Source: Pelosinus sp. UFO1 (GTDB taxonomy: Bacteria > Bacillota > Negativicutes > DSM-13327). Taken from it: 64,000 bases of DNA. The stretch spans positions 3,092,001 to 3,156,000 of the forward strand of contig NZ_CP008852.1 in the NCBI RefSeq assembly GCF_000725345.1. The letters are read 5' to 3'. Positions 44,405 to 52,863 of this stretch are shown here, piece after piece; positions within the stretch are counted from its first letter, which is position 1, and the number at the start of each line of letters is the position of its first letter. The notes beneath the pieces are model-generated. The model worked only from the letters and a program-made list of their open reading frames with translations, ran no database searches and was not told where the DNA came from. The position numbers and the translations under genes are program-made.

Positions 44405-45376
44405 TTATTTTCTTCTTATTTTATCAATATACACGGCAACAATAATTACCAAACCAATCGCGATTTGTTGCCAGAAAGCGTTAACGCTCAATAAATTAAG
44501 TCCATTGCGCAAAATTCCCATAATACCTGCACCGATCATCGTACCTAAAATTGTCCCTGATCCCCCTAAAGGACTTGTACCGCCGATAATTGCGGCAGCA
44601 ATTGCATCAAGTTCGTACCCAATACCTGCTTGCGCCTGTGCTGATACGAGCCTTGCTGTTAACATGACACCGACCAAACCAGATAATAAACCTGATACGA
44701 TATATACACCATTCAGTGTTTTAGCAATATTAACACCCGATAATCTGGCTGCATCTTCATTACTACCTAATGCATAGATATATCTTCCGAACGCCGTTTT
44801 GTTAAGTATAAATCCAAATAATAATGCCATGATAATGGTTATTACTACAGGTACTGGAATAATACCTAGGATAGTTCCACCACCTATAAAATAGAAATCT
44901 TCTGGCAGTCCAGATACAGGTAACGAGTCTGTTATTACATAAGCAATCCCTCTGGCGATGCTCATCATGCCTAACGTCGCAATAAAAGGTGCTATCCCTA
45001 ATCTAGTAATAGCTAATCCATTAGCCAGGCCGCAGACACCACCAACTAATACTCCTGCAAGCACGCTTAGCGGTATTCCAAAACCAGCTAATAAGGTTTT
45101 ACCACAAACGATACCAGCTACAGCTAGTATCGAACCAATTGAAAGGTCAATACCTGCGGTTATTATTACATAGGTCTCTGCCATTGCCAGCATAGCGACT
45201 GCTGCAGTCTGTAATGCCACGGTTAATAGATTATTTACCGTAAGAAATGTATCTGTTGCTATGGAAAACACAAAACTTAATAATAATAATCCTGCAAAAG
45301 AGCCTAACTCATTGTATAATTTTTTATTAAATACTGTTTGTTTTCCTGACTGAACTTTAACTATATCTACACTCAC
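44405..45376 (-). CDS. Sugar ABC transporter permease (RbsC-like)
   Basis: A 323-residue permease with about nine or ten hydrophobic helices. It has the BPD_transp_2 landmarks TAAVAMLAMAETYVIITAGIDLSIGS near residue 65 and YELDAIAAAIIGGTSPLGGSGTILGTMIGA, the coupling-helix region. It imports a monosaccharide with the ATPase coded upstream. The GTG at 45376, with GGAAAGGGTG upstream, is favoured over an ATG at 45421 that overlaps the ATPase gene and has no site. Confidence 0.9.
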   Translation of the reverse strand: MSVDIVKVQSGKQTVFNKKLYNELGSFAGLLLLSFVFSIATDTFLTVNNLLTVALQTAAVAMLAMAETYVIITAGIDLSIGSILAVAGIVCGKTLLAGFGIPLSVLAGVLVGGVCGLANGLAITRLGIAPFIATLGMMSIARGIAYVITDSLPVSGLPEDFYFIGGGTILGIIPVPVVITIIMALLFGFILNKTAFGRYIYALGSNEDAARLSGVNIAKTLNGVYIVSGLLSGLVGVMLTARLVSAQAQAGIGYELDAIAAAIIGGTSPLGGSGTILGTMIGAGIMGILRNGLNLLSVNAFWQQIAIGLVIIVAVYIDKIRRK

Positions 45377-45407
45377 ATTATCACCCTTTCCAACAATGTC
45401 TTTCCTA

Positions 45408-46898
45408 TTACTGGACAGCATGAGCCAACAATTTTTCCTGGGTAGCTACTTCTCTTATTGCCTCACCAGTAATACGTCCACCACGCATGACTAGTATTCG
45501 ATCACTCATCCCCAATACTTCAGGTAACTCACTAGAAATCATTATGACCCCTACTCCTAATGCCACAAGCTTATTCATAAGCTCATAAACCTCAAATTTA
45601 GAACCTACATCAATTCCTCTTGTAGGTTCATCAAAAATTAATACATGAGATTTACGGCATAACCATTTTGCCAAGATAACTTTTTGCTGGTTACCACCGC
45701 TTAAAAATTTGGCTTTTTGCTCAAGATTAGGAGTTTTAATTTTAAGATCTGCCGTGTAACGTTCGGCTATTTCACGGCATTCTTTAACATTCACTACGCC
45801 CATCCTACATAGTTCAGGGATATTTGCTAAGACCATATTATCCTCAACCGATAACCCTAATGCTAAGCCATCTCTTTTTCGATCTTCTGTTAAATATCCA
45901 ATGCCATTTTTTATGGCATCTCTAGGACTTTTAATTTTTACATTTTCTCCATGAATTTTAACAGTCATAGTAGCAGTTTCATCGGCACCAAATAATGCTC
46001 TTGCAAACTCCGTACGACCAGCTCCCACCAACCCATATATTCCCAAGATTTCTCCCTCATATAGTTTGAAATCTTTAATATCGTGGATAGTTTTACTAGC
46101 CATATGCTCAACTTCAAGTATAACTTTTCCTTTACTGACGTTATGATGAGGCGGGAATTTATCTTCTAGGCTTCTACCAACCATTGACGCTATCAAATCT
46201 TCGAGTAATGATTCATCATAATCAACAGTCTTAATATACCGACCGTCACGCATTACCGTTACTCTGTCTGCTATATGTTTTAATTCTTCTAAACGGTGGG
46301 AAATATATACAATACCAATTCCACGGCTTTTAAGTTCTTTTATAACTCGAAACAATTCTTCTACTTCTTTTTCAGTAAGAGCAGCTGTTGGTTCATCCAT
46401 AACCACAACTTCTGAATTCATGGACAATACACGTGCTATTTCTACCATCTGCTGCTGTGCTACGCTAAGGTCTTTAACCAAAGTATCAGGGTCAATGTTG
46501 AGGTGAAGAGATTCCAAGATCTCTCTGGTTTTTTGTTTTAGTTTTTTTTCCATTATTACAAAGTTAAAGACTTCATTTCTAGGCTCACGACCGATAAAAA
46601 TATTATTGGATACACTAAGATCAGGAAATAAACTAAATTCCTGATGAATAATATTAATCCCCAAACTTTGTGCGTCTTTTGGTTTCCTTATACTAACTTC
46701 TTCACCTTTAAAGATGATTTTTCCCGAATCACAAGTATATACGCCAGTTAGAATTTTCATTAGGGTGGATTTCCCCGCACCATTTTCACCTAACATCGCA
46801 TGAAGTTCACCTTTTCTAAGATCAAAACTTACATCGGTTAATGCCTTAACTCCAGGAAAAGTCTTATAAATATTCTCCATCTTTATTAATTCAGCCAA
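45408..46898 (-). CDS. Sugar ABC transporter ATPase with two nucleotide-binding domains (RbsA/MglA-like)
   Basis: A roughly 496-residue double ATPase. Domain 1: Walker A GENGAGKST, signature LSVAQQQ, Walker B VVMDEPTAAL. Domain 2: degenerate P-loop GLVGAGRTE, signature FLSGGNQQK, Walker B VLIFDEPTRGID. The C-terminal degenerate first or second site is typical of ribose-type importers. A TTG at 46898 with AGGTGGTG upstream is the likely start; two GTG codons at 46907 and 46910 overlap the ribosome site. First gene of the importer unit, downstream of two operator palindromes. Confidence 0.88.
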   Translation of the reverse strand: MAELIKMENIYKTFPGVKALTDVSFDLRKGELHAMLGENGAGKSTLMKILTGVYTCDSGKIIFKGEEVSIRKPKDAQSLGINIIHQEFSLFPDLSVSNNIFIGREPRNEVFNFVIMEKKLKQKTREILESLHLNIDPDTLVKDLSVAQQQMVEIARVLSMNSEVVVMDEPTAALTEKEVEELFRVIKELKSRGIGIVYISHRLEELKHIADRVTVMRDGRYIKTVDYDESLLEDLIASMVGRSLEDKFPPHHNVSKGKVILEVEHMASKTIHDIKDFKLYEGEILGIYGLVGAGRTEFARALFGADETATMTVKIHGENVKIKSPRDAIKNGIGYLTEDRKRDGLALGLSVEDNMVLANIPELCRMGVVNVKECREIAERYTADLKIKTPNLEQKAKFLSGGNQQKVILAKWLCRKSHVLIFDEPTRGIDVGSKFEVYELMNKLVALGVGVIMISSELPEVLGMSDRILVMRGGRITGEAIREVATQEKLLAHAVQ

Positions 46899-47011
46899 AT
46901 ATTTCACCACCTAATTTTTTAAATAGTTTATTGAGTCGCCGTTGTGCGTCATCACCCCTTTGCTTAAACTATCAAAAACAGATCTACCTAACTCTCATAC
47001 AACTGCATTTT

Positions 47012-47023
47012 TGAAACGTTTCA
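47012..47023. promoter_or_regulatory. LacI-type operator before the ABC importer
   Basis: Perfect TGAAACGTTTCA, 113 bases before the ATPase start. Together with the site at 47122 it makes a pair 110 bases apart (centre to centre), a spacing that would permit looping by a tetrameric repressor. Confidence 0.72.
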
Positions 47024-47121
47024 TAATTTGTCATAAAAAAAGCAAGTAGCTCTTTTTTTGCAGTATTTTATCAGAATAATTCAATCATTCATCACGCAGT
47101 AAAAGAAATACTTAGCCGTTT

Positions 47122-47133
47122 TGTAACGTTTCA
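47122..47133. promoter_or_regulatory. Second, imperfect operator upstream of the importer
   Basis: TGTAACGTTTCA, one mismatch to the palindrome. It lies in the 475-base gap 46899-47373, which holds no gene. A further half site (ATCGTTTCAAT) lies near 47256. Beyond these, the gap is AT-rich without other structure. Confidence 0.6.
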
Positions 47134-47373
47134 ATCTTGTATTATTTGTATAGTAACCCATTTTCTAGTAAACTGCAATAGGTTTTTTTCAATATTGCAT
47201 GAAAATTTTGTTAATTATTCTTTACTTTGAAATTATCACTATTATCAACTGATATATCGTTTCAATTTATTTATTTCACAGATTATAGCGTATTTAATTG
47301 GCTAAATGGTATTTCCCTTGAGAATACTTGCTAAACTTATATCTAATTATGAAGCAATAAACATATACATAAT

Positions 47374-48312
47374 TTAAAACAATGATGATTGCCTAATTTT
47401 TAGTGAATATGCCTCTCTGACTTTCATGATTTCGTCCCCACGAGGATGACCTACTAACATTGGTGAGTGAGGATCATGCAGATACATATTTTTTCGTATC
47501 ATGTGTTCGTTGGTAGTAGCATAACAATATACACAGCCATTGGAGCAGCAGTCATAGGCTCCAATATCAATACTTCTGATGCAGCCACAGACCGGCCGCT
47601 GATTAGGGTCTTTTTTCCCATGAATCGGATATCCTATGATATTCTCAATCAGATTTAGGTCAATACAAGATGCGTGATGAATACCATACTGACTTAGATC
47701 GATGGCCTCAGCACAGGTTTCTAGCAAGACATTGTATTTTTTCGCAATGTCAGAAAACCTCTGAGAAATTTTATTCATATCTATCGTGTTTACCTCAGAA
47801 CTCACAACATTTTTTGCATTTCGGAGGACCTGGGTGTATAGATCGACAAAACTAATAATGCACTTGTTTGTATAATCACCCAAGATATCAATCATTTTCC
47901 CAAAAGCATCAAGATGATACTGCACTGAAAACGTTTCATTGACGATTACTGGGTCATAGCGCCAAATCACACGTTGTTTTCCAATTTTATTACTTAATTG
48001 TTTAAAAGTTTCCATAATCTCCGTTTTCCTAGGCAGGCCTTTTTCTACTTTATGCCCATAGGGCGTAATCGTAAACTGAAAATAATATGGATACCCCATT
48101 TTATCAATGCTTTCTAACTTACTTAGCATTGGCTTGGGATTTTTGGTCCAGAATACAATACAATCAACCACATCATTGTTCAGCAATACACTTGTCATGC
48201 GATTTGGATTCTGCGGGTTTTTAACGTAGGCAAAACCTGCCTTTAGACGATTAATAAACCATTCCGAATAAAATGCTGGAATGTCCGTTCGTCTGCTAGC
48301 GCTTATAATCAT
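47374..48312 (-). CDS. DUF1848 family protein with C-terminal CX3CX2C motif
   Basis: A 312-residue protein of the DUF1848 family: it opens with MIISASRRTDIPAFYSEW, then FVYVKNPQNPN-type and FWTKNPKP segments and a TIM-barrel-like run (YYFQFTITPY, RVIWRYDPV). Near the C-terminus lie cysteines in PVCGCIRS and then CSNGCVYCYA, giving C256-x3-C260-x2-C263 with an aromatic residue before the last cysteine, which is the cluster pattern of radical SAM enzymes. Its function is undescribed. The start overlaps the adaA stop by 4 bases (ATGA), so the two are translationally coupled. Confidence 0.85.
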   Translation of the reverse strand: MIISASRRTDIPAFYSEWFINRLKAGFAYVKNPQNPNRMTSVLLNNDVVDCIVFWTKNPKPMLSKLESIDKMGYPYYFQFTITPYGHKVEKGLPRKTEIMETFKQLSNKIGKQRVIWRYDPVIVNETFSVQYHLDAFGKMIDILGDYTNKCIISFVDLYTQVLRNAKNVVSSEVNTIDMNKISQRFSDIAKKYNVLLETCAEAIDLSQYGIHHASCIDLNLIENIIGYPIHGKKDPNQRPVCGCIRSIDIGAYDCCSNGCVYCYATTNEHMIRKNMYLHDPHSPMLVGHPRGDEIMKVREAYSLKIRQSSLF

Positions 48313-48872
48313 TTCTTATCACCACTACTTTGCTTCCGGTATTTGCTCGGAGTAAGCTTGGCCTGTCTTTTGAAGAATTCATAGAAATTCGAGAGGCTAC
48401 CGAATCCACATAGTAATGCGATGTTTAATATATTGATATCCGTATTTATAAGCAAATACATGGCCTTTTGTACACGCAATTGATTCATGTATTCCGTAGG
48501 TGTCATATGAAATTGCTGACGAAACAAATAGATGAGATGATTTTGGCTAACACCTAACTCTTTTATTTCAACTGAAAGCTTCTCTCGATCAGCAAAATAG
48601 GTATCGAAAATATTTTTTGCTTTTTTAATTAGGACTAACATCGGATTAAACTCAATTAAATCCGGTCGGCATCTTTTGCAAGGCCGTAATCCATAGGAGT
48701 AAGCTTCTTCGATTCCGTCAAAAAACTCAACATTATTTATCTTAGGTTCTTTCGATTTACAGGATGGCCGGCAAAAGACGCCAGTTGTTTTCACACCGTA
48801 TAAGAACACACCATCATAGGAACTGTCGCAATGAACAACTGCATTCCACTTTTCCTCTTTGCTTAGTGCCAT
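48309..48872 (-). CDS. adaA: AdaA-like methylphosphotriester repair protein and transcription activator
   Basis: A 187-residue protein. The N-terminal Ada zinc domain has C34, C38, C65 and C68 (GVFCRPSC and RPCKRC); C34 is the expected methyl acceptor from DNA phosphotriesters. The C-terminal AraC-type double HTH follows (ELGVSQNHLIYLFRQQFHMTPTEYMNQLR and IALLCGFGSLSNFYEFFKRQ). When methylated it activates the adaptive response to alkylation. The ATG at 48872 is preferred over 48887. It lies 77 bases after ogt and overlaps the DUF1848 gene by 4 bases. Confidence 0.9.
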   Translation of the reverse strand: MALSKEEKWNAVVHCDSSYDGVFLYGVKTTGVFCRPSCKSKEPKINNVEFFDGIEEAYSYGLRPCKRCRPDLIEFNPMLVLIKKAKNIFDTYFADREKLSVEIKELGVSQNHLIYLFRQQFHMTPTEYMNQLRVQKAMYLLINTDINILNIALLCGFGSLSNFYEFFKRQAKLTPSKYRKQSSGDKK

Positions 48873-48949
48873 AATTATCACCGCCATACTTATAATGATA
48901 AATTTCAACGATAAAACGAAGCAATTGAACGTAAGAAAAAAATTTTATT

Positions 48950-49408
48950 CTACTGCTCCAACTTCAAAAGATGTTCTTTAACGTTGAGTCCTGCAGCATA
49001 TCCGACTAGTTTTCCATTTGCCCCTACTACACGATGGCACGGAATAAATATCAAAATAGGATTTTTGTTATTTGCCATACCTACTGCACGAGCAGCGTTC
49101 GGCTGACCAATCCGCTTTGCGACCTCTCCATAGCTTCGTATTTCACCACAAGGAATGTCTTGTAACGCTTTCCACACCTTTTGCTGAAATTCTGTACCTT
49201 CGGGAGCAAGAGGCAGTGCGAATGACCTACGCTTTCTTGCTAAATAATCATTTAGCTGCTGGCTGGCTTCCTTTATTAATGAGGTTTCCTTTACAGTAGC
49301 ATCTTGGAGGACGTTATCTTCTTTTAAAAAAACATTTGTAATTGCCTTTCCATCTTCCATAATCCCAATCTTACCAATGGTTGTTTGATAGAAAAATATA
49401 CTTTTCAT
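48950..49408 (-). CDS. ogt: Methylated-DNA-protein-cysteine methyltransferase
   Basis: A 152-residue suicide enzyme that takes the methyl group off O6-methylguanine. The active site IPCHRVVG has the acceptor C124, preceded by the DNA-binding RSYGEVAKRIGQPNAARAVGMANNKNP. The ATG at 49408 has GGGAGG 8 bases upstream. It is the first gene of the alkylation-repair cluster with adaA and the DUF1848 gene. Confidence 0.94.
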   Translation of the reverse strand: MKSIFFYQTTIGKIGIMEDGKAITNVFLKEDNVLQDATVKETSLIKEASQQLNDYLARKRRSFALPLAPEGTEFQQKVWKALQDIPCGEIRSYGEVAKRIGQPNAARAVGMANNKNPILIFIPCHRVVGANGKLVGYAAGLNVKEHLLKLEQ

Positions 49409-49514
49409 GGGTTTACCTCCCAAGCTCTTATCTGGTATTGCTTGCCTTTATTTTACGCTATAGAATAACTATTTGTCTTTCTAAATATCACTTTCTAATT
49501 CTTCGTAAGTTATT

Positions 49515-49552
49515 AAAAATGGGCATCACCCTTTGCGAGTAAGCCCATTTTT
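49515..49552. terminator. Terminator hairpin between ogt and the acetyltransferase gene
   Basis: AAAAATGGGC / GCCCATTTTT with an 18-base loop; A/T runs on both sides allow action in either direction. It ends the minus-strand acetyltransferase transcript before ogt. Confidence 0.65.
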
Positions 49553-49636
49553 TAATCAACATTATATCACCGTTAAGGCAAGTCGTTCTTTCTTATGCCA
49601 AGCCCATGGTAAAATTATTGAATCATCCCTATTTAG

Positions 49637-50089
49637 TTATATTTCTATCTTTAGAGCAATTTCATCACAGTTAGGAAATTTTGTACAGTTTATACATTCT
49701 TTCCATACCTTATGCGGCAATTGGTCTTTAGATAATTCGATAAAACCTTGTTTAACAAAAAAATTAGGCTGATATGTTAACGTAAATATCGTCTTAATCT
49801 CTAAAGCTTTCGCTTCTTCAATTAGGCCTTGCACAATATTACGGCCGATACCCGATTTAATAACATGGGGGGCAACTGCCATTGCTCGGATTTCCGCTAG
49901 TGAATCCCATACTAAATGCAATGCCCCAATACCAACAACTTCTCCATTATCTTCTGCCAAAATAAAATCTCGCAACGTTTCATATAACATATTACGCGAA
50001 CGCCCTAACATCAGACCCTGTTCAGCATAAGCGTTAATTAAATTATACATACTTTCTACATCTTTAAATGTAGCTTTACGATAAATCAC
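49637..50089 (-). CDS. GNAT acetyltransferase, ArgA-like N-acetylglutamate synthase type
   Basis: A 150-residue single-domain GNAT. Residues 1-20 (YRKATFKDVESMYNLINAYA) and the middle part (EIRAMAVAPHVIKSGIGRNIVQGL) give the acetyl-CoA site. The C-terminus VWKECINCTKFPNCDEIAL has the cysteine pattern found in short stand-alone ArgA-type synthases of bacteria without the fused kinase domain. The likely reaction is acetyl-CoA + glutamate to N-acetylglutamate for arginine synthesis. No arginine gene is beside it. The ATG at 50089 follows AGGGAGTGG. Confidence 0.8.
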   Translation of the reverse strand: MIYRKATFKDVESMYNLINAYAEQGLMLGRSRNMLYETLRDFILAEDNGEVVGIGALHLVWDSLAEIRAMAVAPHVIKSGIGRNIVQGLIEEAKALEIKTIFTLTYQPNFFVKQGFIELSKDQLPHKVWKECINCTKFPNCDEIALKIEI

Positions 50090-50196
50090 TTATACCACTC
50101 CCTTAATGTATAATTTCACATTATACATTAATAAAAATACTGGCACAATACATTTTTAAAAAGCTTATCCTATTTCTAAGAATGTACCTCATTCAC

Positions 50197-50358
50197 CTAT
50201 CCAGCTTTTTGAATGGGGTCTACTCTATATAATTCATTTATTGCTTCGTCTAGTCTTTGACTAACGAATAACACATCTGGATGTGATATTCCTTTTTTGA
50301 GCGCCATTACGTGCATTTCATGCCGCAAGTACTCTATCTTACACCATAAATTTTCCAC
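50197..50358 (-). CDS. Spo0E-like aspartyl-phosphate phosphatase (53 residues)
   Basis: A short gene for 53 residues: a helix with KIEYLRHEMHVMALKKG, a turn ISHPDVLF, and a second helix VSQRLDEAINELYRVD. The S-Q-x-L-D motif is the signature of Spo0E-family phosphatases, which dephosphorylate Spo0A~P and so delay sporulation. The start is a GTG at 50358 with AAGGGA about 9 bases upstream. It supports a spore-forming host. It lies alone between the acetyltransferase and methyltransferase genes. Confidence 0.8.
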   Translation of the reverse strand: MENLWCKIEYLRHEMHVMALKKGISHPDVLFVSQRLDEAINELYRVDPIQKAG

Positions 50359-50450
50359 GACAAAATCCCTTCATTCTTTCTTTATTTTCAGCACATTATC
50401 CATTATATGTAAAACATCTTGCAAATTGTGTCGAACTAAAGTTCTAAAAT

Positions 50451-50480
50451 AAACTTTATTTCATTAAATAAAGTTTTTCT
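50451..50480. terminator. Terminator hairpin downstream of the methyltransferase gene
   Basis: AAACTTTATTT-CATT-AAATAAAGTTT followed by TTCTT on the plus strand and a less T-rich stretch on the minus strand. It lies about 115 bases after the methyltransferase stop. Confidence 0.5.
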
Positions 50481-50592
50481 TATCCTTATGTCGAAGATAC
50501 AGGTTCTTTAGTGCGCTTTAACTCCACTGGCACCCATACAAAGGAAACTATTGCAGCATAATAACAAACCAAGGTGCTGCATGCAACAAATT

Positions 50593-51339
50593 TTATTTAC
50601 TCTTCTTTGCTCGCAAAAAAAGAAATTGAGGTTTCTGGGTTAGTTTTTCGTATACTTTAGGATGTAATTCTTTGAATTTTTCTGTTGGCATAGGTTCTAT
50701 TAACTTTTCAATGGTAAATCCTGCATCTAAAATAGGCGAGACTATTTTAGATAAAGGTCTTCTGTAAAATTGAACTTTTACTTTCCCCTTATTTGTCTCC
50801 CACTCATCTTCTATAATCTCTGTTAAAAAGTAGTTTTCTCTATTAAAATATGTAAAATCCATAAATGGATGATGTACAGACAGTATTAAAGAACCTAATG
50901 GCTTTAATACTCTAATAAATTCAGCCATCACAAGATTCCAATCTCGAACATAGTGAAGTGTTAAAGATGACAATATGATATCTATGGATTTATCTTTTAT
51001 AAAATTAAGAGGTTCATTGAGATCAGCTCTTATAATATCAGCTTTATCGCCAATTCTTTTCTTTGTCATTTCTATCATTTTGGGACTAAAATCTATCGCT
51101 GTTACATTAGCTCCCTTAGTAAGTAACCAGTTACTATACCATCCTGCAGCACACCCAGCATCTAGCACCTTTTTTCCTGCAACATCAGGAAGCAATGATA
51201 AGGTAGCTGGTCTTTCATAGTAGGCATTAAATGGTTTCGTATCAACACACTCAAAATAATACTCTGCCATTGTCTCATAGGAATCATAAGAAATCGAATT
51301 TTCATTTACTGTTCGTTTATTTTCCAATAAATTCGTCAA
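50593..51339 (-). CDS. Class I SAM-dependent methyltransferase
   Basis: A 248-residue methyltransferase of the UbiE/MenG-like superfamily. Motif I is VLDAGCAAGWYSNWLL (about residue 57), followed by VTAIDFSPKMIEMTKKR, IIRADLNEPL, DIILSSLTLHYV and FIRVLKPLGSLILSVHHP. The substrate cannot be told. The gene is alone, with hairpins on both sides. Confidence 0.82.
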   Translation of the reverse strand: MTNLLENKRTVNENSISYDSYETMAEYYFECVDTKPFNAYYERPATLSLLPDVAGKKVLDAGCAAGWYSNWLLTKGANVTAIDFSPKMIEMTKKRIGDKADIIRADLNEPLNFIKDKSIDIILSSLTLHYVRDWNLVMAEFIRVLKPLGSLILSVHHPFMDFTYFNRENYFLTEIIEDEWETNKGKVKVQFYRRPLSKIVSPILDAGFTIEKLIEPMPTEKFKELHPKVYEKLTQKPQFLFLRAKKSK

Positions 51340-51524
51340 TATTATCTCCCCCTAATATGTAATGAAATTAAAGCTTCTCACAATTTCACAAAATTCTTAA
51401 TGAACTATAAAATGTACTTAAATGAACGAGTAGTGTACCCACTTTATCGTTATTAAAGAAACTAAACCCTCAACGTTCTTTTAAAAAGGTTGCTACTATA
51501 CAACGCCATATTTAGTATATACAA

Positions 51525-51555
51525 AAAACGTAACAGCATTACGCTGATACGTTTT
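51525..51555 (-). terminator. Nested terminator hairpin downstream of ribB
   Basis: AAAACGTA / TACGTTTT outer stem with inner CAGC / GCTG, followed on the minus strand by TTGTAT. It lies 170 bases after the ribB stop, beyond the long inverted repeat. Confidence 0.6.
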
Positions 51556-51629
51556 CCTTAACTAATCCTACAAGTAGTCTTCCTGCTATACTTATTTTTC
51601 TTATCACATAATTCCCCACGAAATAACAT

Positions 51630-51676
51630 AATGCCAAACACCTGCAAGCTAAGCTGCTTTGCAGGTGTTTGGCATT
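51630..51676. repeat. Perfect 18-base inverted repeat after ribB
   Basis: AATGCCAAACACCTGCAA and its exact complement TTGCAGGTGTTTGGCATT, separated by 11 bases. No strong T-run on either side. It may be a terminator that relies on stem strength, or an extragenic repeat. Confidence 0.7.
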
Positions 51677-51727
51677 ATATATTATCCGCAGGATCTTTCA
51701 TCCTAGGTCCGAGGTTCGGACTAGACT

Positions 51728-52381
51728 TTATGATGCGAATATTTCTCTACTTTTTCGATACGCAATTACATCGTCAACCGTAACCACAGGCATATTATTC
51801 TTCTCTGCAAATGCAATGATTTCGGGTAGCCGTGCCATTGTACCATCAGGATTTGTCAATTCACACAATACGCCAAAAGGTTTCAAACCAGCAAGTCGCA
51901 TTAAATCAACGTTGGCCTCTGTATGTCCAGGTCGCTCCAGTACACCGTCCCGTTTGGCCTTTAATGGGAAAACATGTCCCGGACGCACAAGTTGCTCTGG
52001 ACTTATAGGATCCGCAATCGCTGCTTTCACTGTAGTAACCCGATCGGCAGCAGAGACACCTGTAGTAACTCCATTTGCTGCTTCAATAGAAATTGTAAAA
52101 GGGGTTCCAAAACTGCTTGTATTAATATCTACCATCATCGGTAATTCTAATGCCTGCACTCTTTCCTCAGTCAAACATAAACAGACAATTCCACTGCCCT
52201 CACGAATTAACATTGCCATTTGTTCGTCTGTTAAAGACTCTGCTGCAAAAAAAATATCACCTTCGTTTTCCCGATCTTCATTGTCGGTAACTAAGATACC
52301 ACGACCACTGCGCAATGCAGTAAGAGCGTTTTCCACCCTTTTGTCAGCGTTTCCAAAATGAGTTAGTAAAGTTTGATTCAT
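51728..52381 (-). CDS. ribB: 3,4-dihydroxy-2-butanone-4-phosphate synthase, stand-alone E. coli type
   Basis: A 217-residue enzyme that makes the four-carbon unit of riboflavin from ribulose-5-phosphate. The opening [22 protein letters not shown] (acidic metal site), [46 protein letters not shown] and [12 protein letters not shown] follow the E. coli RibB closely in sequence and length, whereas most Firmicutes have a RibBA fusion. AGGAGG precedes the ATG at 52381. Controlled by the FMN riboswitch upstream. Confidence 0.95.
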   Translation of the reverse strand: MNQTLLTHFGNADKRVENALTALRSGRGILVTDNEDRENEGDIFFAAESLTDEQMAMLIREGSGIVCLCLTEERVQALELPMMVDINTSSFGTPFTISIEAANGVTTGVSAADRVTTVKAAIADPISPEQLVRPGHVFPLKAKRDGVLERPGHTEANVDLMRLAGLKPFGVLCELTNPDGTMARLPEIIAFAEKNNMPVVTVDDVIAYRKSREIFAS

Positions 52382-52455
52382 AGTATATTCCTCCTAATAA
52401 TTTAGTAGGACTTACCAGAATCAGGGCACAGAAAAAGACAGTTCAACTTTAAACA

Positions 52456-52487
52456 TAAATAAAAACTTGATTCCTTCTAAGAATCAA
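52456..52487 (-). terminator. Attenuator terminator between the FMN riboswitch and ribB
   Basis: TTGATTC-TTAGAAG-GAATCAA on the minus strand followed by GTTTTTATTT. It lies between the FMN aptamer and ribB and is the likely expression platform: FMN binding should favour this hairpin. Confidence 0.7.
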
Positions 52488-52502
52488 TTGGTTGACTGCC
52501 TT

Positions 52503-52640
52503 ACTCTCTTTCATCCGGACTATACCGTCGGCACTGGCTTCTCACCAGTTCTGCTGACCTCTTCCTATAGAAGAGCGCTCGCGGGCTCCTCAGTAAAACT
52601 GAGATACCGCCGGTGGGGATTTTCACCCCGCCCTGAGAAT
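52503..52640 (-). promoter_or_regulatory. FMN (RFN) riboswitch upstream of ribB
   Basis: Minus-strand RFN landmarks in order: AGGGCGGGGTGAAAATCCCC, ACCGGCGGTATCTCAG, AGCCCGCGAGCGC, GCAGAACTGGTGAGAAGCCAG, and TGCCGACGGTATAGTCCGGA with the trailing AGAGAG. All paired elements of the six-stem aptamer are present. It senses FMN and controls ribB by transcription termination. Confidence 0.97.
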
Positions 52641-52863
52641 AAGTCGCTATTTAAATAATATTCTTAAAGGTTTATATTGTCAAGCTTGCAATCGTCTTGT
52701 GTCCGTCAAGAGGGACGAATCCTCTAATTCTCTGCCTTTTTTGCTTTTTCTGGATTCTATTATAAAATTATTACAAATTTCGATAATTTTCACCGTTTTT
52801 TTTAAAGGTTTTTTGTATTTTGATATAGAATTGATAATCTGAAATTGTTAGGAGGTAGTAAAT

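Noticed and set aside
47926-47938. GAAAACGTTTCATTG, similar to the LacI-type operator
   Set aside because: It lies inside the DUF1848 coding region, lacks the full palindrome and precedes no unit of the sugar locus.
51669-52361. Plus-strand frame of 230 codons antisense to ribB
   Set aside because: It is the complement of a well-conserved enzyme gene and has no start signals.
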